Part shown: positions 9,668 to 18,900 of the stretch, piece after piece | Layout: the number at the start of each line of letters is the position of its first letter | How positions within the stretch are numbered: position 1 is the stretch's first letter | Source of the DNA: Deltaproteobacteria bacterium UBA5205 | Lineage (GTDB): Bacteria; Desulfobacterota; Syntrophorhabdia; Syntrophorhabdales; Syntrophorhabdaceae | Direction: 5' to 3' | NCBI GenBank assembly: GCA_002412715.1 | Contig: DHVP01000032.1 | Span: 1 to 57,004, forward strand | Length of the DNA stretch: 57,004 bases | The notes under the pieces: generated by a model | The model's database searches: none | What the model was told of the DNA's origin: nothing | The model's input: the letters and a program-made list of their open reading frames with translations, nothing else | Program-made: the position numbers and the translations under genes

Positions 9668-10873
9668 ATGCGAATCCGGGCACGAGTCCATGAGAGAAGG
9701 AGGCCTCTCAAGCGTTTCGTCGCCCATCCTCTCCGAGCCGCCCGTTTCCATCTGAAACAATTCCGCGGGGCTACGCTCCTTGCCGTCGCACTCACTGGTT
9801 TGCTAATCATGGCCTTTTCACCTTCGGAAGGAGGTGTCTCCCCGGCAACCAACGAAAGCACCGTGGTTGAACAAAGGGGCGGCGAAAAGTCGGTTCAGGA
9901 TAATACGGAAGAGTCGGTCAGGACGCTATATAGCCTGGTCTACAGCTTCTATGGAGCGTTGCCAAAGATCCTGATAGCCATCGCTGTCCTTTTCATGGCA
10001 TGGCTCCTGAATAAGCTTTTTCGTGTTTACCTTCGCAGAATAATAAGTCGATGGGAGAGTCTCAAGGCTTTTACGGTTATCGTCGGACTTGCCGTCTGGT
10101 TCCTGGCTGTCGGCATCGCCGTCAGTGTTCTTGCCGGCGACATACGAGGACTTGTCGGTTCCCTGGGCCTCCTGGGTCTTGCCCTCTCCTGGGCACTCCA
10201 AGCTCCCATAGAGAGTTTCACGGGATGGCTTCTTAATTCCTTCAAAGGTTACTACCGGGTCGGGGACCGTATCGCTGTCGCCGACGTTTTCGGTGACGTC
10301 TATCGCATAGACCTGCTCACTACTACCTTATGGGAGATTGGTGGGCCCTTCAGGGAAGGTTTCGTCCGGGCCGAGCAGCCGACGGGACGGCTTGTAACGT
10401 TCCCCAATAACGCGATCCTCACCAGTACTGTCGTCAATCTCACGCGAGATTTTCCTTATGTATGGGATGAACTGACCGTGCAGGTCTCCAACGAATCCGA
10501 TCTGCCCTATACCATGCGCTTACTCCAGGATTGTGCCCGGACAATCTTCACTTCCAGCATGGCCGAGGCTGCTAACCGGTATGCGGAAATGCTCGACCAG
10601 GAAGGCCTCGAAGCCTCCATATCGGAGGAACCCCGCGTCTTTGTCTCATTTTCAGAATCATGGACCGAGGTAACGATCCGGTATCTTGTCGGAGTGCGCG
10701 AACGGAGGAAATGGAAGAGCGACCTCGCCGTATTGATTATGGAAAAGTTGAATAATGAAGATCACGGCGGGCGTATTCTCCCGGTTTACCCAAGACGTCA
10801 AGTTCAGTTCATCGACTCCGCAGGAGTGCCGAAAGATATTTCGGAAGCATCGAAGGAGGCCAAGAGAACGTGA
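9668..10873 (+). CDS. MscS-family mechanosensitive channel
   Basis: A 401-residue membrane protein. A basic N-terminus and a hydrophobic segment (about 35-52) could be a signal anchor. Three further membrane segments lie at about 97-115, 130-150 and 155-182. The last is the Gly/Ala-rich pore helix, followed by the family signature IESFTGWLLNSFKGYYRVGDRI that begins the beta domain. The C-terminal alpha-beta domain contains the usual FPNNAILTSTVVN stretch. Such channels open on membrane tension and release solutes on hypo-osmotic shock. The start is supported by AGGAGGT 10 bases upstream. It stands alone, convergent with the P-type ATPase gene. Confidence 0.9.
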   Translation: MRIRARVHERRRPLKRFVAHPLRAARFHLKQFRGATLLAVALTGLLIMAFSPSEGGVSPATNESTVVEQRGGEKSVQDNTEESVRTLYSLVYSFYGALPKILIAIAVLFMAWLLNKLFRVYLRRIISRWESLKAFTVIVGLAVWFLAVGIAVSVLAGDIRGLVGSLGLLGLALSWALQAPIESFTGWLLNSFKGYYRVGDRIAVADVFGDVYRIDLLTTTLWEIGGPFREGFVRAEQPTGRLVTFPNNAILTSTVVNLTRDFPYVWDELTVQVSNESDLPYTMRLLQDCARTIFTSSMAEAANRYAEMLDQEGLEASISEEPRVFVSFSESWTEVTIRYLVGVRERRKWKSDLAVLIMEKLNNEDHGGRILPVYPRRQVQFIDSAGVPKDISEASKEAKRT

Positions 10874-11092
10874 GGCGCGGCCAGACGAAACACGTATGGA
10901 TTACCCGGGAGCGACAGGGACCGTGGAATAGGTCAACTATATCAATTACCGGGATACCGGGACGATTACCGTAGCCGTAAGGACCTTCTGAACGGCGCTC
11001 GTCAGGTTGTCGTAGACGATGGTGGGGATGTAGTTTGGGCGCTTCAGTAACCGAAATGTACCCCTCCAATTCGTGTTTCACACCTGTTGTGG

Positions 11093-11138
11093 CTATTTTG
11101 TAACCAATGAACCCTCAAAAATATTGACAATTTGTCAA
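11093..11138. repeat. 32-base repeat copy B plus a 15-base palindrome at the ATPase 3' end
   Basis: Bases 11093-11124 match 4457-4488 at 26/32 positions. They are directly joined to TTGACAATTTGTCAA (11124-11138), two perfect 7-base arms around one central base, which covers the stop codon of the ATPase gene. The next bases (AAATGGACCCCT) mirror the AATGAACCCT of the repeat. This looks like the scar of an insertion-sequence end, and the last few residues of the ATPase (GQGSI) would be encoded by it. Confidence 0.35.
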
Positions 11139-13768
11139 ATGGACCCCTGGCCATTTTCGTGCAAGCCGCGTTGCCGCTTTATGAGTTTTTCGACCTCCAC
11201 GGCAAAGAAAACCACGGATGATAGCACGAGAGTGAGTATTAGCTCATTCAGTGTCAATGGTGCCGTTTTGAAGATGGGGTTCAATTGCGGTACATAGATG
11301 GTTGCCATCTGAAGAGCGAACGTTAACAGAAAGGCGCCCGCCAGCGGTTTATTTGAGAGCAAGCCCAGGGTGAAGACTGATTCACGTTCAGACCGTATAG
11401 CAAGAACGTGCCCCATTTGACCCAGGCACAAAACGCTAAATACCATGGTTTGCCAGCGAGCAGGCTCTGTCTCGAGAGACCACGCCTGTGTAAACAGGGA
11501 TGTGGCGCCCATCAGCAGTCCGACCCAGATAATATGAACACCCAGACCATTGGCAAAGATGCTCTCTTTGGGCTGCCGCGGAGGTCTTTCCATGATGCCC
11601 CTTTCCGCTGGTTCAGCGGCCAAGGCAAGTCCTGGAAGGCCGTCGGTCACGAGATTGATCCAGAGTATATGAATTGGCAGCAGGGGAATGGGGAGCCCTA
11701 AAAACGGCGCAAGAAATATCGTCCAGATCTCGCCAGAGTTGCTCGTCATGGTGTATTTGATAAACTTGCGGATATTGTCGAAGATACGTCTGCCCTCCTC
11801 CACCGCCTTCACTATGGTGGCAAAGTTGTCATCCAGGAGGACCATATGGGATGTTTCTTTCGAAACGTCAGTTCCTGTAATGCCCATGGCAATACCGATA
11901 TCGGCCCTCTTGAGTGCGGGGGCGTCATTCACGCCGTCTCCGGTCATGGCAACAAAATGGCCCCTTTCCTGAAGCGCCTTGACGATCCGTAACTTCTGTT
12001 CAGGTGCAGCCCTCGCGTACACGCGTATATGCTCGACTCGCTCGACAAACTCCTCCACTGACAGTTGATCGAGTTCTCTGCCGGTGATCACTGCTCTGGA
12101 GCCATGCTCGAGGATCCCCAGTCTTTTGGCGATTGTCGTTGCTGTAAGTGGATGATCGCCGGTTATCATCACCGGCTTGATCCCCGCTGTTTTGCATAAG
12201 CGTACAGCCTCCTTTACCTCTTCCCGAGGGGGGTCCATCATGCCGACAATCCCCAGGATGGTGAGCCCCGTCTCAACATGCTCCGGAGACACATCATCAG
12301 GCAGGACGTCCCAGATCCTCATGGAAATACCCAGAACCCTGAGTCCGTCAGCGGACATCTTCTCGTTAACCAGCCGGATCTCATCCGCGTTAACAGTCTG
12401 CATCTTTCTGCTGGTCAAGATACCAGTGGACTTGTCCAGCAGAACATCGATTGCCCCTTTTGTAAAGGAGACGAATTTTCCATCCTGCCGACGATGGAAA
12501 GTAGTCATGCATTTTCTGTCGGAATCGAAAGGAATTTCAGCCACCCTCGGGAGGTCTTGCTCAAGCGTTTTCTTTTCGAAGCCCTTGCTTTTTGCTATTG
12601 CGTACAAAGCAACTTCTGTCGGGTCGCCGATCGCTTTGTCTGATGTATCCTCCTCGACATCATTACTTATGGCAAGAGCGGTGAACAGGTCCTTGCCCGT
12701 CCCGGACTCCAATTCCTGATCTGCTGTCATCACCCTCCCGTTCACATAGACCTCTTCCACAGTCATTTTATTCAAGGTCAACGTGCCGGTCTTGTCAGAA
12801 CAGATATAGGTGACTGAGCCGAGTGTTTCTACAGCCGGAAGCTTCCGTATCAGGGCTTTCTGGCTGACGATCTTCTTTGCTCCGAGGGCGAGGGCGATGG
12901 TGATCACCGCGGGCAAGGCCTCAGGAACGGCGGCAACGGCAAGCGAGATCGCCGTCAAAAGCATGAGCAGCGGTTTCTCCCCTCTCAATACGCCAACGCC
13001 AAAAACGATTAAACAGATGGCAAGCACGGCAAGAGCGAGTTTCTTGCCGAAAACCGCAAGCCTTTTCTGGAGGGGCGTCTTTACCTCCTCTTCCTCCTGC
13101 AGCATGGTGGCAATCTTTCCAAGCTCCGTCGCCATACCCGTTGCTGTGATTATTCCCCTGCCGCGACCATAGCTCACGATTGTGCCTTTATAAGCCATGT
13201 TCTTCCGGTCACCGATGGACAGGTGCTCGTCGGGCAGCAACTCAATGTGTTTTTCAACGGGTAGAGATTCACCGGTCAGGGCCGCCTCTTCGATCTTCAG
13301 CTGGACCGTTTCGATCAATCGCATGTCGGCGGGAACAATTTTCCCCGCTTCCAGAATAACGATGTCGCCGGGGACAAGCTGCGACGCCGGGATGTTGACG
13401 GGGCTTCCGTCCCGTATTACTGAGGCGAACTGCGCGGCCATTTTTTTGAGCAATGCCATCGCTTTTTCCGCCCTGTATTCCTGAACAAAACCGATGACAG
13501 CATTCAATACCACGATCACGATGATAGCTATGGTGTCGGAGACATCTCCGATGACGCCGGATATGATTGCGGCGGCAATGAGCACAAGAATCATGGAGTC
13601 CTTGAACTGGTCAAGGAACATCATAAACAAGGTTTTTTTTCTTTTCTCCGCCAGCTCATTGGGGCCGTATTCTAAAAACAATTTTTGCCAATCTGCCGCA
13701 GAAATCCCCTGGAGAGACGACCCGAGTTCTCTAATAACCTCTTCGATGCTCCTTTGATGCCAATGCAT
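11135..13768 (-). CDS. Cation-transporting P-type ATPase, Ca2+ (P2A-like) type
   Basis: An 877-residue P-type ATPase. Visible are the N-terminal cation-ATPase domain; the actuator motif TGES (165-168); PEALP in M4 (282-286, where E283 matches the Ca2+-ligand Glu of the SERCA PEGLP motif); the phosphorylated Asp in SDKTGTLT (D325); MTGDGVNDAPALKRADIGIAMG in the hinge; and C-terminal membrane segments with LWINLVTDGLP. This set fits Ca2+ export across the inner membrane, although bacterial members can also move Mn2+ or monovalent cations. The gene follows a universal stress gene by 48 bases on the same strand. Its 3' end runs into a palindrome, so the C-terminus may have been altered. Confidence 0.93.
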   Translation of the reverse strand: MHWHQRSIEEVIRELGSSLQGISAADWQKLFLEYGPNELAEKRKKTLFMMFLDQFKDSMILVLIAAAIISGVIGDVSDTIAIIVIVVLNAVIGFVQEYRAEKAMALLKKMAAQFASVIRDGSPVNIPASQLVPGDIVILEAGKIVPADMRLIETVQLKIEEAALTGESLPVEKHIELLPDEHLSIGDRKNMAYKGTIVSYGRGRGIITATGMATELGKIATMLQEEEEVKTPLQKRLAVFGKKLALAVLAICLIVFGVGVLRGEKPLLMLLTAISLAVAAVPEALPAVITIALALGAKKIVSQKALIRKLPAVETLGSVTYICSDKTGTLTLNKMTVEEVYVNGRVMTADQELESGTGKDLFTALAISNDVEEDTSDKAIGDPTEVALYAIAKSKGFEKKTLEQDLPRVAEIPFDSDRKCMTTFHRRQDGKFVSFTKGAIDVLLDKSTGILTSRKMQTVNADEIRLVNEKMSADGLRVLGISMRIWDVLPDDVSPEHVETGLTILGIVGMMDPPREEVKEAVRLCKTAGIKPVMITGDHPLTATTIAKRLGILEHGSRAVITGRELDQLSVEEFVERVEHIRVYARAAPEQKLRIVKALQERGHFVAMTGDGVNDAPALKRADIGIAMGITGTDVSKETSHMVLLDDNFATIVKAVEEGRRIFDNIRKFIKYTMTSNSGEIWTIFLAPFLGLPIPLLPIHILWINLVTDGLPGLALAAEPAERGIMERPPRQPKESIFANGLGVHIIWVGLLMGATSLFTQAWSLETEPARWQTMVFSVLCLGQMGHVLAIRSERESVFTLGLLSNKPLAGAFLLTFALQMATIYVPQLNPIFKTAPLTLNELILTLVLSSVVFFAVEVEKLIKRQRGLHENGQGSI

Positions 13769-13816
13769 TACTTATGTCTCCCGATATTTCGAACGCCCCC
13801 CCTTCCATGAGTCGGG

Positions 13817-14635
13817 TCATTGGCATAAAAACAACGGTCTGTCGGCATTTCGGATGACATACAAAGATGTTTCCCCCAGGGCCTGTTTTATCAGTAGATT
13901 GCGCGCACTGTTACCCAGCACGATCATATCCGCCTGCCAATATGACGCAATCGGTAAAAGGAAGTCTTTGGGAGATCCATGGTTCCATTCATGGACAACC
14001 TGGAATCCGTGTGCACGACAATAATCGGATGCATCATACAAAAGTCGTAGTGCTTTATCTTCCGAGCCGTGAAACGTCACGATTTTTAGCTTCACATCAG
14101 TCCACAAGCGCAACTGTACGAATCGCTTCATAGTCTTTGCCGACTCCATGGAGCCGCTGTATGCAATGAGAACTTTCCGAATTGGCCGAAACGTATCTGA
14201 TACTGCAATAATCGGCCTCACTCCTGCCGATACGAGTCGTGCCAGTGTATCTTTGGGTTCCTCGAAAGAAATATCATATTCAAATATGCTCCGCAGGCCC
14301 AATATCACTAAGTCGTGGTAACGGGCAAGAGATATTATCGTATCGAACGGTTTCCCCTTTTCTTCCTGTTTGACCTGATATTTGATCCCTTCGGCGGCGC
14401 AGGCGGACGTAAACTCGCCGATTGCTTTCTCGATATCTTCTTTTGTCAAACTAACTCGCTCGACCGTCGTTTCTGATCGTATCGGCATAGTGCTGACGTT
14501 GGTCAGGCGTTCGACATCAAACATGGTCACGCCTGTTATTTCTGCCTCAAACCTTTTTGCAAGGGATACTGCACGCTGAATAGCAACACTCGTATATGGT
14601 GTACCCCCAACACCGAGAAGTATTCTTTTAATCAT
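13817..14635 (-). CDS. Tandem universal stress protein (UspA family)
   Basis: A 272-residue cytosolic protein with two Usp-like halves. The first (about 1-145) starts MIKRILLGVGGTPYTSVAIQRAV; the second (about 150-272) starts KVLIAYSGSMESAKTM and ends with NADRPLFLC. The nucleotide-loop motif G-x2-G-x9-G(S/T) is poorly kept (VLGNSARNLLIKQALGETS). I chose the ATG at 14635 because GAGGAGGT sits 8 bases upstream; an in-frame ATG at 14653 overlaps that ribosome binding site. It is probably co-transcribed with the P-type ATPase 48 bases downstream, a pairing that suggests a shared role in stress or ion homeostasis. Confidence 0.88.
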   Translation of the reverse strand: MIKRILLGVGGTPYTSVAIQRAVSLAKRFEAEITGVTMFDVERLTNVSTMPIRSETTVERVSLTKEDIEKAIGEFTSACAAEGIKYQVKQEEKGKPFDTIISLARYHDLVILGLRSIFEYDISFEEPKDTLARLVSAGVRPIIAVSDTFRPIRKVLIAYSGSMESAKTMKRFVQLRLWTDVKLKIVTFHGSEDKALRLLYDASDYCRAHGFQVVHEWNHGSPKDFLLPIASYWQADMIVLGNSARNLLIKQALGETSLYVIRNADRPLFLCQ

Positions 14636-15010
14636 CTGTCGAAACCTCCTCATCTGCTGAACTGAAGGCTGCTACGCTACAACCTTATTGCCGGCAGTAC
14701 GTTTTGTGGGATCATCCTCTTCCTCCGTTTTTTTTTGCCGGTCTTTGGGTTGTTTTTCTCATATATTACGAGATAAGAATAAAACAATTAATGTCAAGGG
14801 CGGTAACCCGTCACCCACCAGTTTTCATGTGGTACCCGGCGAACCTTTTGATCCCGTTACCCGGACACAGCTGCTGTATCCCAGGGTAGGGCGTTTCCGG
14901 GAGTGGATTAGGCTATTGGTACATAATCCGGATATAATCGAACTCAGGAAACACGGTTAAGAAAATGAAATTGAATGCATTCGCAGGCGAAGCTGGTCCG
15001 GTTTGTTGAT
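14636..15010. other. Intergenic region with a possible gene remnant
   Basis: About 375 bases between two minus-strand genes. On the plus strand, about 14830-14960 translates to a protein-like stretch (VPGEPFDPVTRTQLL, then FREWIRLLVHNPDIIELRKHG) ending in TAA. There is no in-frame start with a ribosome binding site. It may be the tail of a decayed gene or chance. The rest, including a T-run around 14730, shows nothing recognisable; the promoter of the Usp gene should lie here. Confidence 0.25.
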
Positions 15011-16963
15011 TTACTTGGGCCAGTTTTTGCCTGGTTTTGCCCAGTCGTACTCGTCGTATGTCCCTGTCTGGTAGTCGTAAGTGGATTCCAATGTCAGGAA
15101 TTCCTCGTCGCCACCCAAATCGACCCCCTCCCAGTAAGTCTGCTTTACTCCCGGGCGAAACCCCATTTCTGACTCGAGCCTGTCGGGAATATCATCCGCA
15201 TCGCCATCTTCGCTGCTTATCCAGCCTCCGGGCCAAAAGGTGTGGAAATTATTGAAGTGGGTAAACTCATGCATGATAGCAATGGCGAAGGTATCGATGT
15301 AGGTATAACTGAAGAAATTCCTTCCGGAAAGCGTCGACGGTATTGACCGTTTAACCGCCGGCAGTTCTGCATAGAATGTATCGGGATCCCACGTGTTTGT
15401 CTTGAGGTTGCATACATTAATCGTTTTGTAGCCGGAATAGTGCGGATTGTATTGACCTATGACGCCACGGTGGAGACAAGCGCATTTATCGATCGGAATC
15501 CCCGTGCAGTGGTATTCAATTCTGACATTCTGTCCAAATGGTCTTGCCGCCGGGGTTTGCTTCCAGTAATAAAACCAGTTGGGATACCTTCCCTCGGGAT
15601 TATTTTTTTCATCCCTGGGATAGAAGAGACGCACCTCTCTTGTCTTTTCTATTCTGCATGAATCCACTTTCAGGGTCGCCTTCACCGTTTTCCTGCCGAA
15701 TTGGTTATTGTCCTCGGGCAGTCCTTTATAGACGACTGTGAGTTTTCGTCCTTTTGGCGTTGATGATGTCGAAGCGGGAATAATCGTCCGATTGGAGCCT
15801 TCTATCTCGGGAACGGTCCATTCGACTGAATCGGCATAGCGCTCCGGCACTGTTCTGGCCTCGAGTTCCAGGGTAAGTTTGTTGGAATGTTCGCTCAGGA
15901 GGTACTCGTCGCTGAAGACATGCCTGCCCTTGTCTTCCGGACTGACAATTATCAGTTCCACGGATCCCATGTTTTTGCATTCCTCGGCCGGCTTTTCCTT
16001 AACCTTGAGATATAGCGTCATCGTGGAGGCGGGACGGCAGCCAGGTGACGGCCCCATCGGCCTGCCGATATCCTGCCGCAATAACATTTCACCCTGTTTG
16101 AGGAATTTTTCCACCTCTGCTTTGGTCAGCGTCCATGTGGCATTAAAACATCCCATCGCCAGATTCGTTTTGCCGTCATCCCCTCGAAAGATAACCTTAG
16201 GCGCACTGGCCTCGACTTTAATCCTGCCATTTTCAGTGGGGGTTGCGCTCACCACGCCGGCATGGAATTGTGGGTAACGTTCTCCTTTGTCAATTTCGTA
16301 GCGTAAGAAGTGAGCCCAGCGGGTACAAACTGATGGTGATCCGGAACTCCAACGGGCGCACTTCTTACCCGCCACGCCAGCCACATTGACCTTCGTTGAT
16401 AGAGATTGAATTTCATATTCCTTTTCCCTATCAAATTGTCCTCTTGTCGCATCGTAGGTATGCAGGATAGCCAGATTACCAACAAAGCTCTCTTTGATCG
16501 TGTACAGGAGATCCGTCTTCACTTCATTATAGAAGAGCTCCTTTTCCCCTCCATTGACGAAAATGTACCCTTCCACGGGCACAGCTTCAGGAATTTGCGG
16601 TTTCTCTTCACCTGCGGAAAAATTACCCGTCATGTTTTTTATCTGGCGGAACTGGTTATTGATGATCTCGCAACGGCGATCCATCTCTTTCTCCGGCGTT
16701 TCAGCCGGCTGGACTGACATGGCCTGCGTACCGGTGACCCCACCGGTTTTTCTGTTTGCCTCGCCCATAAGTTCTATGGCCTCGCGATATGTCTCCATGA
16801 GGTTATTCAGGTTGGTCGTGCCTTGCAGTTGCTGCTCAAGGCGATTCGCCCTTTGCTGGATATCCGTTGGAGACTGGGCGAACACCTCAAAGCAAAATAA
16901 AGAAAGGGCTATCGCCCCGATTATGCCTATCCATATATTTCTTTGTTGTATGCGGATTATCAT
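15011..16963 (-). CDS. Secreted putative zinc metallopeptidase-like protein (HExxH)
   Basis: A 650-residue protein of no family I recognise as a whole. The first 30 residues form a Sec signal peptide ending VFAQS. A Gln/Glu-rich helical stretch follows (about 33-70). The middle has Ig-like beta content (about 330-450). The C-terminal part contains AIAIMHEFTHFNNFH with HEFTH at 565-569, the zinc-binding HExxH of zincin peptidases. It is followed by EDGDADDIPDRLE, a calcium-loop pattern like thrombospondin type-3 repeats. Several Cys pairs in the middle suggest export to an oxidising compartment. A third zinc ligand is not certain. The start has GAGGGA just upstream. No gene partner is adjacent on the same strand. 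Confidence 0.6.
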   Translation of the reverse strand: MIIRIQQRNIWIGIIGAIALSLFCFEVFAQSPTDIQQRANRLEQQLQGTTNLNNLMETYREAIELMGEANRKTGGVTGTQAMSVQPAETPEKEMDRRCEIINNQFRQIKNMTGNFSAGEEKPQIPEAVPVEGYIFVNGGEKELFYNEVKTDLLYTIKESFVGNLAILHTYDATRGQFDREKEYEIQSLSTKVNVAGVAGKKCARWSSGSPSVCTRWAHFLRYEIDKGERYPQFHAGVVSATPTENGRIKVEASAPKVIFRGDDGKTNLAMGCFNATWTLTKAEVEKFLKQGEMLLRQDIGRPMGPSPGCRPASTMTLYLKVKEKPAEECKNMGSVELIIVSPEDKGRHVFSDEYLLSEHSNKLTLELEARTVPERYADSVEWTVPEIEGSNRTIIPASTSSTPKGRKLTVVYKGLPEDNNQFGRKTVKATLKVDSCRIEKTREVRLFYPRDEKNNPEGRYPNWFYYWKQTPAARPFGQNVRIEYHCTGIPIDKCACLHRGVIGQYNPHYSGYKTINVCNLKTNTWDPDTFYAELPAVKRSIPSTLSGRNFFSYTYIDTFAIAIMHEFTHFNNFHTFWPGGWISSEDGDADDIPDRLESEMGFRPGVKQTYWEGVDLGGDEEFLTLESTYDYQTGTYDEYDWAKPGKNWPK

Positions 16964-17173
16964 TTATATCCCTCACAAACAGGCAATGTGCTCGCTATAT
17001 GATCACATATGGTTTTTCCACGGCCATGCCGTCTTACATTGTCAATATTATGGAAGTAGGGTAATATTTTAACAAATAATTTACAACAAAATTGGTGATT
17101 ACAATAACGTGTGCGGTGGGCGTTTTAGGTAAAAGGAGTTTTGGAGCAGGGATGAGAGATGTCCGGGTCAGGA

Positions 17174-18451
17174 TCACGTGTTCATGGAAAGGAGAAAGGC
17201 ACAGAGGTTGTGGCTGTTCCTGTTTATTTTCAGTTTCTTTCTGATATTGTATCGGTGAACCTCAACGGCCCGACGGGATATGTGAAGCGATTCGGCGATC
17301 TCTTTTGTCTTCCTTCCATCTTTGATCAAACCCGCAATGTGCATTTCGGTGGGTGTAAGACCAAAGTGGCCGATGGTCCTCAAAAACGGTGAGATGATAT
17401 CGTTGAGGTTTTTTTCAATGACCTCCATGAACATTTTTTGCCTGATATTGAGACTCGATTTCTGCATTTTCTCGATGTACGGGAAGACAAGCGTTCTCAG
17501 GTTGAGGACGATATTCTTCTCAAGTTCCAGCTTGTTCTCTTCAATATGCCTCGCAAGAGCCTTCAGGGCTATGTTTGCTTCTTCAAGATTTCGGGATTTG
17601 GACCGCAGCTCCACTTCTCTTGTTTTCAGTGCTTCTTCTGCCAGCTTGCGGTCCGTTATATCCCTGAGGTAAGAGAGAAGCGCGAAATCCCCGAAATACG
17701 TTATAGCGGAAACGGATACGTCGATATGTATCGCGGTCCCGTCTTTCCGGATACCCGTGAATTCGTATCGCGATGGGCCCGCCGCCCCGTTGCGCCGCCC
17801 TTTGTTGTAGCCGGCGACCATTTTCCGGTCATCGGGGTGCGCTATGACAGTTACCGGCTGTCCTGCGATCTGCCCGATATTCTCATATCCGAACATTTCC
17901 AGGAATTTCTCGTTGACATAGAAATGAAGACCATCCTTGATCACGGCCACGCCGTCATTTGATTTTTCGATGGCGACCCGGTAGCGTTCTTCCGATTCCC
18001 TCAACAGCGTTTCCGCTTCTCTCCGTTCTGTTATATCGAGACCTTCGGCGATCAGGAAGATCACTTCGTCTTCTTCGTTCAATACCGGCTTCAAGGAGAA
18101 ATCAAAGTAATGAAGGCGGCCTTCAGAAGAAAGGTGGGTTGCTTCAAAACGTATAAGTCTTCCACGTGCGGCATCGCTCACTGCATTCCGGAGAGTATTC
18201 ATCAGTTTCCTGGAGTGAGACCACCATGGCGTCACCCAGAACTTGCTCCCCGTGACGTCCTCTTCCCGGGCACCGACAAAGAGCAATGCGGCCTTGCTTG
18301 CCTCCAGCACGTCGCCGCCAGGCGTCAACAGGGCCATGAACTGAAACGTATGATCGAATATCGCACGAAATCTCCGTTCCCTTTCAAGAAGAGCTTCCTT
18401 TGACCTGTGGTTTTCAGTGATATCATGCATAATCCGGGTTACGCCCTCCAT
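17174..18451 (-). CDS. PAS-domain protein with C-terminal LuxR-type helix-turn-helix
   Basis: A 425-residue protein. After a short N-terminus there are two PAS modules (about 25-150 and 155-285), each ending in a PAC-like tail (AEGLDITERREAE; LRDITDRKLAEEAL). A coiled-coil linker follows (about 285-360), then a LuxR/FixJ DNA-binding domain (about 364-415: LTPTEMHIAGLIKDGRKTKEIA, HISRRAVEVHRYNIRKKL). It is probably a one-component sensor-regulator that binds DNA in response to a PAS-sensed signal. The first residues (GVTRIMHDITENHRSKEAL) are themselves the tail of a PAC motif with a stop codon just upstream in frame. The gene therefore seems to have lost an N-terminal PAS module, or starts inside one. 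No ribosome binding site is obvious. Confidence 0.8.
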   Translation of the reverse strand: MEGVTRIMHDITENHRSKEALLERERRFRAIFDHTFQFMALLTPGGDVLEASKAALLFVGAREEDVTGSKFWVTPWWSHSRKLMNTLRNAVSDAARGRLIRFEATHLSSEGRLHYFDFSLKPVLNEEDEVIFLIAEGLDITERREAETLLRESEERYRVAIEKSNDGVAVIKDGLHFYVNEKFLEMFGYENIGQIAGQPVTVIAHPDDRKMVAGYNKGRRNGAAGPSRYEFTGIRKDGTAIHIDVSVSAITYFGDFALLSYLRDITDRKLAEEALKTREVELRSKSRNLEEANIALKALARHIEENKLELEKNIVLNLRTLVFPYIEKMQKSSLNIRQKMFMEVIEKNLNDIISPFLRTIGHFGLTPTEMHIAGLIKDGRKTKEIAESLHISRRAVEVHRYNIRKKLKINRNSHNLCAFLLSMNT

Positions 18452-18900
18452 TTCCGTACGTGATTATGACGCGTTTTGAGTCCACAGAATAATAGTCGAA
18501 CAATATTGTGTTTTACTTAATAAAAGGCCCGCTCCACAATCGTGTGAACGGTTTTCAGCTTCGCTTCCCCGACGCAACAATACTAGTAATTCGTACGTAT
18601 TCCATAGTAAGTTATTTGCTATAGTATTGTTCTGACTTTTTGCATACAATTACAGATCGCAATTGCAGGAAACCAGGGGCGTCCGGAAAGCTCGGGGTGT
18701 CTGAGATACAAGGGCTTCCTTCGATCAGGGCATTAAGACGGGTAATCTTTCATCATCGGCCAAAAAACATCCTTGTCATACCCTCCAGCCCGTACGGCCA
18801 AGAAGGCTATTCAGACATTTCGTGAAAAGATCCTGGCACACCAGGTCCGCCCGCAGACAGAACAGATGAAGCCAGTCAAAATGTAACTGGAAGATCACGC
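18452..18900. promoter_or_regulatory. Divergent intergenic region with repeated ACAATA dyads
   Basis: A 449-base AT-rich gap between divergent signalling genes. It holds a perfect 9-base inverted repeat (AACAATACT at 18576-18584 and AGTATTGTT at 18623-18631), an ACAATATTGT palindrome near 18501, and TACTAGTA overlapping the left arm. These related dyads could be binding sites for the adjacent PAS-LuxR protein or another regulator. No gene is evident. Confidence 0.3.
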
